Notes under the pieces: model-generated
What the model saw: the letters and a program-made list of their open reading frames with translations, nothing else
What the model was told of the DNA's origin: nothing
Databases searched by the model: none
Program-made: the position numbers and the translations under genes
Assembly (NCBI RefSeq): GCF_000687555.1
Contig: NZ_JHWJ01000015.1
Coordinates: forward strand, 62,001 to 126,000
Direction: 5' to 3'
Origin: [Clostridium] aerotolerans DSM 5434
Lineage (GTDB): Bacteria; Bacillota; Clostridia; Lachnospirales; Lachnospiraceae
Length of the DNA stretch: 64,000 nucleotides
In this document: piece after piece, positions 60,267 through 64,000 of the stretch
Layout of the letters: each line of letters starts with the position of its first letter
Position numbering within the stretch: position 1 is the stretch's first letter

Positions 60267-60376
60267 TATACTAATGACATAAGAAATGCACAATGTATAG
60301 CAATTATCCTTTTACCCTTTTTGAAATCCGAAAATCCTAAGAAATCTCCCCTGTGTCGTAAGGCACAGGGATTTTT
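60267..60376 (+). ncRNA. candidate ~97-nt small RNA with extended -10 promoter and terminator
   Basis: An extended -10 TGATATACT (TATACT at 60267-60272) with poor -35 could start a transcript near 60280. It has no open frame and ends at CCCTGTG / CACAGGG (60349-60355 and 60364-60370), then T5. Short C-rich patches (ATCTCCCC) precede the stem. No coding gene on the plus strand uses this terminator. Confidence 0.35.
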
Positions 60377-60390
60377 CTGTTTAAAATCAA

Positions 60391-60434
60391 TAAAAAAAGG
60401 TTCCGGCTGGCAAAATGCCTGTTACCGGAACCCA
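60391..60434 (-). terminator. terminator after lysA
   Basis: GGTTCCGG (60399-60406) pairs with CCGGAACC (60425-60432), with an inner TGGCA/TGCC stem. The minus-strand side ends in T7. Confidence 0.9.
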
Positions 60435-60455
60435 TTTTTAGTTATGATCTGTCTA

Positions 60456-61733
60456 TTATAAATCGTACTTTACATCCTTTAAAATATCACAAAAATCGAA
60501 TGTGGCAAAGTAATCCTTTGGAGTTTCGGCTCTTCGGATCAAGTCAACCTCTCCATTTTCCTTTAAAAGCAGCTCCGCGGATCTTAGCTTTCCATTGTAA
60601 TTATAGCCCATGGCATATCCGTGGGCTCCTGTATCATGGATAAACAGCAGATCACCCATGGAAATCTCCGGAAGCATCCGGTCAATGGCAAATTTATCGT
60701 TATTTTCACAAAGGGAACCGACTACATCATACTTGTGGCTGCATGCTTCCTTCTCTTTTCCCATAACCGTAATGTGATGGTATGCCCCGTACATAGCCGG
60801 ACGCATAAGATTGACTGCACAGGCATCCACTCCGATGTATTCCTTGTGGGTATGCTTTTCATGAATGGCTTCGGTCACAAGACCGCCGTAAGGTCCCAGC
60901 ATGAAACGTCCAAGCTCCGTATAGATGGCTACGTCTCCCATGCCCTCCGGAACCAGAATTTCTTCGTAAACCTTTCTTACCCCTTCCCCAATGGCTGAAA
61001 TATCATTAGGCTCCTGTCCCGGACGATATGGAATACCGATTCCGCCTGACAGATTAATAAAGGTAATATGGGCACCAGTCTCCTCTTTTAACTTCACTGC
61101 AAGCTCAAACATTACTTTTGCAAGCAGAGGATAATATTCATTGGTCACAGTGTTGCTGGCTAAAAATGCATGGATGCCAAACTCTTTTGCTCCCTTGCTC
61201 TTTAAGATCTTAAACGCTTCAAATATCTGCTCTGTCGTCATTCCATATTTGGAATCCCCAGGATTATCCATGATATCATTGCTGATTTTAAAGATTCCGC
61301 CTGGATTGTACCGGCAGCTTATGGTCTCCGGAATGTGGCCGATGGCCTTTTCCAGAAAATCGATGTGGGTGATATCGTCAAGGTTGATGATACCGCCGAT
61401 CTTATCTGCATACTGGAATTCCTCTGCTGGAGTATCATTGGAAGAGAACATGATATCAGAGCCGGAAAAGCCAATGGCATCGGACATCATAAGTTCTGTC
61501 ATGGATGAACAGTCTGCCCCGCACCCATAATCCTTTAAGATGTTAAGGATAAACGGATTCGGCGTAGCCTTGACTGCAAAATACTCCCGGTAACCTTTAT
61601 TCCAGGAAAATGCCTGTTTCAGTTTTTCTGCATTCTCCCTAATTCCCTTTTCATCATAAATATGAAAGGGAGTTGGATATTCTTTCACAATTTCTAATAA
61701 TTTTTCGTTGGTAACAAATGGTGTCTTTTCCAA
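60456..61733 (-). CDS. lysA: diaminopimelate decarboxylase
   Basis: PLP enzyme making lysine from meso-diaminopimelate. The 425 residues show the fold III PLP domain with FAVKATPNP (Schiff-base Lys), CSSMTELMMSDAIG and the C-terminal GSLCENND cysteine loop that contributes to the other active site. Group IV decarboxylases are related, but the CENND loop favours DAP. No lysine riboswitch or T-box is visible in the 138 nt upstream; that space is filled by the pyk terminator. Confidence 0.92.
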   Translation of the reverse strand: MEKTPFVTNEKLLEIVKEYPTPFHIYDEKGIRENAEKLKQAFSWNKGYREYFAVKATPNPFILNILKDYGCGADCSSMTELMMSDAIGFSGSDIMFSSNDTPAEEFQYADKIGGIINLDDITHIDFLEKAIGHIPETISCRYNPGGIFKISNDIMDNPGDSKYGMTTEQIFEAFKILKSKGAKEFGIHAFLASNTVTNEYYPLLAKVMFELAVKLKEETGAHITFINLSGGIGIPYRPGQEPNDISAIGEGVRKVYEEILVPEGMGDVAIYTELGRFMLGPYGGLVTEAIHEKHTHKEYIGVDACAVNLMRPAMYGAYHHITVMGKEKEACSHKYDVVGSLCENNDKFAIDRMLPEISMGDLLFIHDTGAHGYAMGYNYNGKLRSAELLLKENGEVDLIRRAETPKDYFATFDFCDILKDVKYDL

Positions 61734-61765
61734 AGCTTTCCTCTCCTCTCGTAAGTTAAACTATG

Positions 61766-61828
61766 CAAAAAGAGCCTTCTCCGGCACTCCTGCTAGTAAG
61801 CTACATTGTACCGGGGATAGACTCTTTT
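61766..61828 (-). terminator. probable terminator after pyruvate kinase
   Basis: AAAAGAGCC (61768-61776) against GACTCTTTT (61820-61828) with an inner CCGG/CCGG pair gives an imperfect long hairpin. T5 on the minus strand follows. Confidence 0.5.
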
Positions 61829-61871
61829 GTCCACACTTTTTTTTGTATATTTATTCAAAAATAAAAATCAA

Positions 61872-63308
61872 TTAGTTTACATTTACCACACGCATGATGT
61901 TGGTGTGAGCTGCTGCTTCATGCTTTCTCACCGGATTTACGACTCCTGCGGTAACAACTACAGTGTCATTCTCCTTTACAATTCCCTTCTCCTTTAAAAG
62001 CTCCATGGAGGAGTAGATCAGCACGTCGGTAGATTCCGCACGCTTTGCATGGAATGGCTTAACCCCCCAGTAAAGCTGCATCTGGCGAAGAGCTGAGGAA
62101 CTTGGAGATAAACCGATGATCTGGCTTTCCGGTCTCCACTTGGATAACAGTCTTGTGGTGAAACCGCTGATACTTGGTGCTACGATCGCCTTTGCATCTA
62201 AGTCGCGGGCAGTAGCAACAGAAGAATAGCAAACCGCATTGGATACGTTATGCTCGTTGGCAAAAGATACTCTCCGCTGACGGAATGCATTGTAATCCAG
62301 ATGCTTTTCTGTCTCTTCTACGATGGAAGCCATCATAGAAAGAGCCTCAACCGGATATTTACCCATGGCAGTCTCGCCGGAAAGCATAACTGCATCGGTA
62401 CCGTCGTAAACAGCATTGGCAACGTCAGTTACCTCAGCTCTTGTTGGACGTGGGTTGCGGATCATGGAATCCAGCATCTGAGTAGCAGTAATAACCGGCT
62501 TACATGCTACATTACATTTGTCAATGATGCTCTTCTGAACAAATGGTACTTCCTGGGCAGGAATCTCAACACCCATGTCTCCACGGGCAACCATAATTCC
62601 ATCACTTACTTCAATGATATCATCCAGGTTTTCAATTCCTTCTGCATTCTCAATCTTGGCAATGACTGCCATGTTGGAACCGTTTAAAGCGAGGATATCC
62701 TTGATTTCTCTGATGGCATCAGCGGTACGTACAAAGGAAGCTGCAATAAAGTCAAATCCCTGTTCAATACCGAACTGAATGTCCTGCTTATCCTTTTCTG
62801 TCAGTGCAGGAAGCTTGATCTTAACGTTAGGCACGTTAACACCCTTTCTCTCTCCCAGCTCTCCTCCATTTACAATGTTGCAATGGATTTCTTTGCCTTT
62901 TACATCCAGAACTTCAAGCTCAATTAAGCCGTCATCAATCAGAATGCGGTTTCCTTTTGTAACGTCCTTTGCAAGTCCATCGTAAGTAATATGGCCTCTG
63001 GAAGCATCACCGACAATATCTTCCGTTGTTAAAGTATAGGTATCTCCTTCCTTTAACATCACCTTCTTGCCATCTACCAGGACGCCGGTACGGATCTCCG
63101 GTCCTTTTGTATCAAGAAGGGCTGCGATCGGCAGATCTAATTCTTCACGAACGCTCTTTAACATATCAAGGCGAGCCTTCTGCTCTTCATAGTCACCATG
63201 AGAAAAGTTAAATCTGGCAATATCCATACCATGTAAAGCCAGTGCTTTCATCAATTCGCGGTCATTCGTATTAGGTCCCATTGTGCAAATAATCTTTGTT
63301 TTCTTCAT
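61872..63308 (-). CDS. pyk: pyruvate kinase
   Basis: Last step of glycolysis: PEP plus ADP to pyruvate and ATP. The signature AVIAKIENAEGIENLDDI and MVARGDMGVEIP are present, with KTKIICTMGPNTND at the N-terminus. At 478 residues it lacks the extra C-terminal PEP-utiliser domain of Bacillus-type enzymes, so it is the short form. It lies 15 nt after a rhomboid-like gene on the same strand. Confidence 0.97.
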   Translation of the reverse strand: MKKTKIICTMGPNTNDRELMKALALHGMDIARFNFSHGDYEEQKARLDMLKSVREELDLPIAALLDTKGPEIRTGVLVDGKKVMLKEGDTYTLTTEDIVGDASRGHITYDGLAKDVTKGNRILIDDGLIELEVLDVKGKEIHCNIVNGGELGERKGVNVPNVKIKLPALTEKDKQDIQFGIEQGFDFIAASFVRTADAIREIKDILALNGSNMAVIAKIENAEGIENLDDIIEVSDGIMVARGDMGVEIPAQEVPFVQKSIIDKCNVACKPVITATQMLDSMIRNPRPTRAEVTDVANAVYDGTDAVMLSGETAMGKYPVEALSMMASIVEETEKHLDYNAFRQRRVSFANEHNVSNAVCYSSVATARDLDAKAIVAPSISGFTTRLLSKWRPESQIIGLSPSSSALRQMQLYWGVKPFHAKRAESTDVLIYSSMELLKEKGIVKENDTVVVTAGVVNPVRKHEAAAHTNIMRVVNVN

Positions 63309-63323
63309 TATTATCCTCCGTAA

Positions 63324-64000
63324 CTAGTGGGTCGTATTGCCGGTTGTGGGGTGGTCCGGTTCAACGTGTTTGTGTGTATACAAATGCTCAGAACAATATT
63401 CATAATTGCCCTCGCATTTTGAACAATAACGGAATTCCAGGTTGGGTGAATCTTTTTCGGTCCGTCCGCAGACGGCACACTTGTGGTGTGTCCCTCCCTG
63501 GGGCATAATTTTCATCTGTTTTTGAAAATTATGTTTTCTTTTGATCTCTTTCGGATTAAACCGGTTTAAATTACGGGTCAATACGAAAAAGAGGATAAAG
63601 TTAAATAAAGACATAAATATTGTGACTCTGGTCGCCATATTGCCGGTGATAAACCCATAAAGGAAATATATCCCGTTAAAAATTGCCAGCCATTTGGCTT
63701 TCATCGGAATCACGAAAAACAAAAGGAATTCCAGATCCGGAAACGTCGCAGCAAAAGCAAAGAATAGGGAATAGTTTAAATACTCTGTTGTTAAAAACAC
63801 GGTATCCCCCATAAAAATATATACAACAAGGGCTGCTGCCACATGTCCGATGACTCCCATAAAGAAATAAACGTTAAAACGAAATGCGCCCCAGATCCGT
63901 TCCAGATTCTGGCCAAGCATATAGTAAAGATACATGCTGATCAGGTTAAAGAAGATATTAGTGCCTCCAGGGGGGTAAATCAAAAATGTTACAATTCTCC
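63324..64000 (-). CDS. rhomboid-like membrane protein with C-terminal zinc-ribbon tail, 5' end outside the window
   Basis: The frame is open to the window edge (RIVTFLIYPPGGTN upstream of a TTG at 63983), so the N-terminus is missing. About five to six membrane helices are visible. MYLYYMLGQNLERIWGAFRF is the conserved rhomboid L1/helix-2 region, and GVIGHVAAALV follows. The expected GXSG catalytic serine motif is not evident, so it may be an inactive rhomboid. The last 65 residues are soluble with CAVCG and CSKCEGN pairs plus YCSEHLYTHKH, a likely zinc-binding domain. Next to pyk in one transcript. Confidence 0.8.
   Translation of the reverse strand, partial: RIVTFLIYPPGGTNIFFNLISMYLYYMLGQNLERIWGAFRFNVYFFMGVIGHVAAALVVYIFMGDTVFLTTEYLNYSLFFAFAATFPDLEFLLFFVIPMKAKWLAIFNGIYFLYGFITGNMATRVTIFMSLFNFILFFVLTRNLNRFNPKEIKRKHNFQKQMKIMPQGGTHHKCAVCGRTEKDSPNLEFRYCSKCEGNYEYCSEHLYTHKHVEPDHPTTGNTTH

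Noticed and set aside
61734-61871. Lysine riboswitch or T-box upstream of lysA
   Set aside because: The space is too short, lacks the L-box and T-box motifs, and is explained by a pyk terminator.

Overview
The window reads as chromosomal DNA of a low-to-moderate GC, endospore-forming clostridium. The mix of spoIIM, a Gram-positive SOS box at recA, a T-box leader, short clostridial ThiC, HemZ and GH51/GH2 sugar genes points to Lachnospiraceae, most likely the Lacrimispora / Clostridium saccharolyticum group. That placement is an inference from gene content and order, not from a database match. No rRNA, tRNA, CRISPR array or intact insertion sequence was seen.

Layout. 1-21.6 kb is almost entirely on the minus strand. 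It holds a glycosyltransferase and a GNAT enzyme, a secreted 5'-nucleotidase carrying an internal LysM domain, an orphan 517-residue protein, and the housekeeping block apt ... relA - acetyltransferase - MBL hydrolase - hemZ - hisS - aspS. Adenosine deaminase, an AEC transporter and a GltD-like flavoprotein sit inside that block. Then come xerD-like, spoIIM, a NUDIX hydrolase and proC. 21.7-33.1 kb is a plus-strand biosynthetic block. A consensus promoter and tryptophan T-box lead the complete trpEGDCFBA operon. A second consensus promoter and a TPP riboswitch then lead thiC-thiW-thiM-thiE-thiD. Together these make tryptophan from chorismate, and thiamine phosphate from de novo HMP plus imported or salvaged thiazole.

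33.3-42.5 kb is the accessory part: a PNPOx-like/HxlR pair, a large GH2 beta-galactosidase, a tiny Cys/Asn-rich protein, GlsB and CsbD stress proteins, a decayed IS256-type transposase, a Kelch propeller with a cysteine-rich tail, an overlapping pair of phage-like regulators and an AT-rich spacer with repeated TTAAGACAC boxes in front of an XRE regulator. 43-53.4 kb carries two convergent AraC regulators, an MFS transporter and the arabinose regulon. In transcription order the regulon is transaldolase - GH51 arabinofuranosidase - araA - araB - araD - GntR/LacI-type repressor, with an operator-like palindrome lying over the promoter ahead of the transaldolase. 54-64 kb, again minus strand, holds a D-Ala-D-Ala carboxypeptidase, rny, recX, recA (SOS box visible), a subtilisin-like protease, lysA, pyruvate kinase and a rhomboid-like membrane protein cut by the window end.

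Several starts were moved from the longest frame to an internal codon with a well-spaced Shine-Dalgarno sequence, often GTG or TTG. No clear new multi-gene system was found. The most unusual items are the LysM-interrupted nucleotidase, the acetyltransferase with a glycosyltransferase-like tail, the Cys/Asn-rich peptide, the Cys-tailed Kelch protein, the repeated boxes at 42 kb, and two candidate ~100-nt RNAs.
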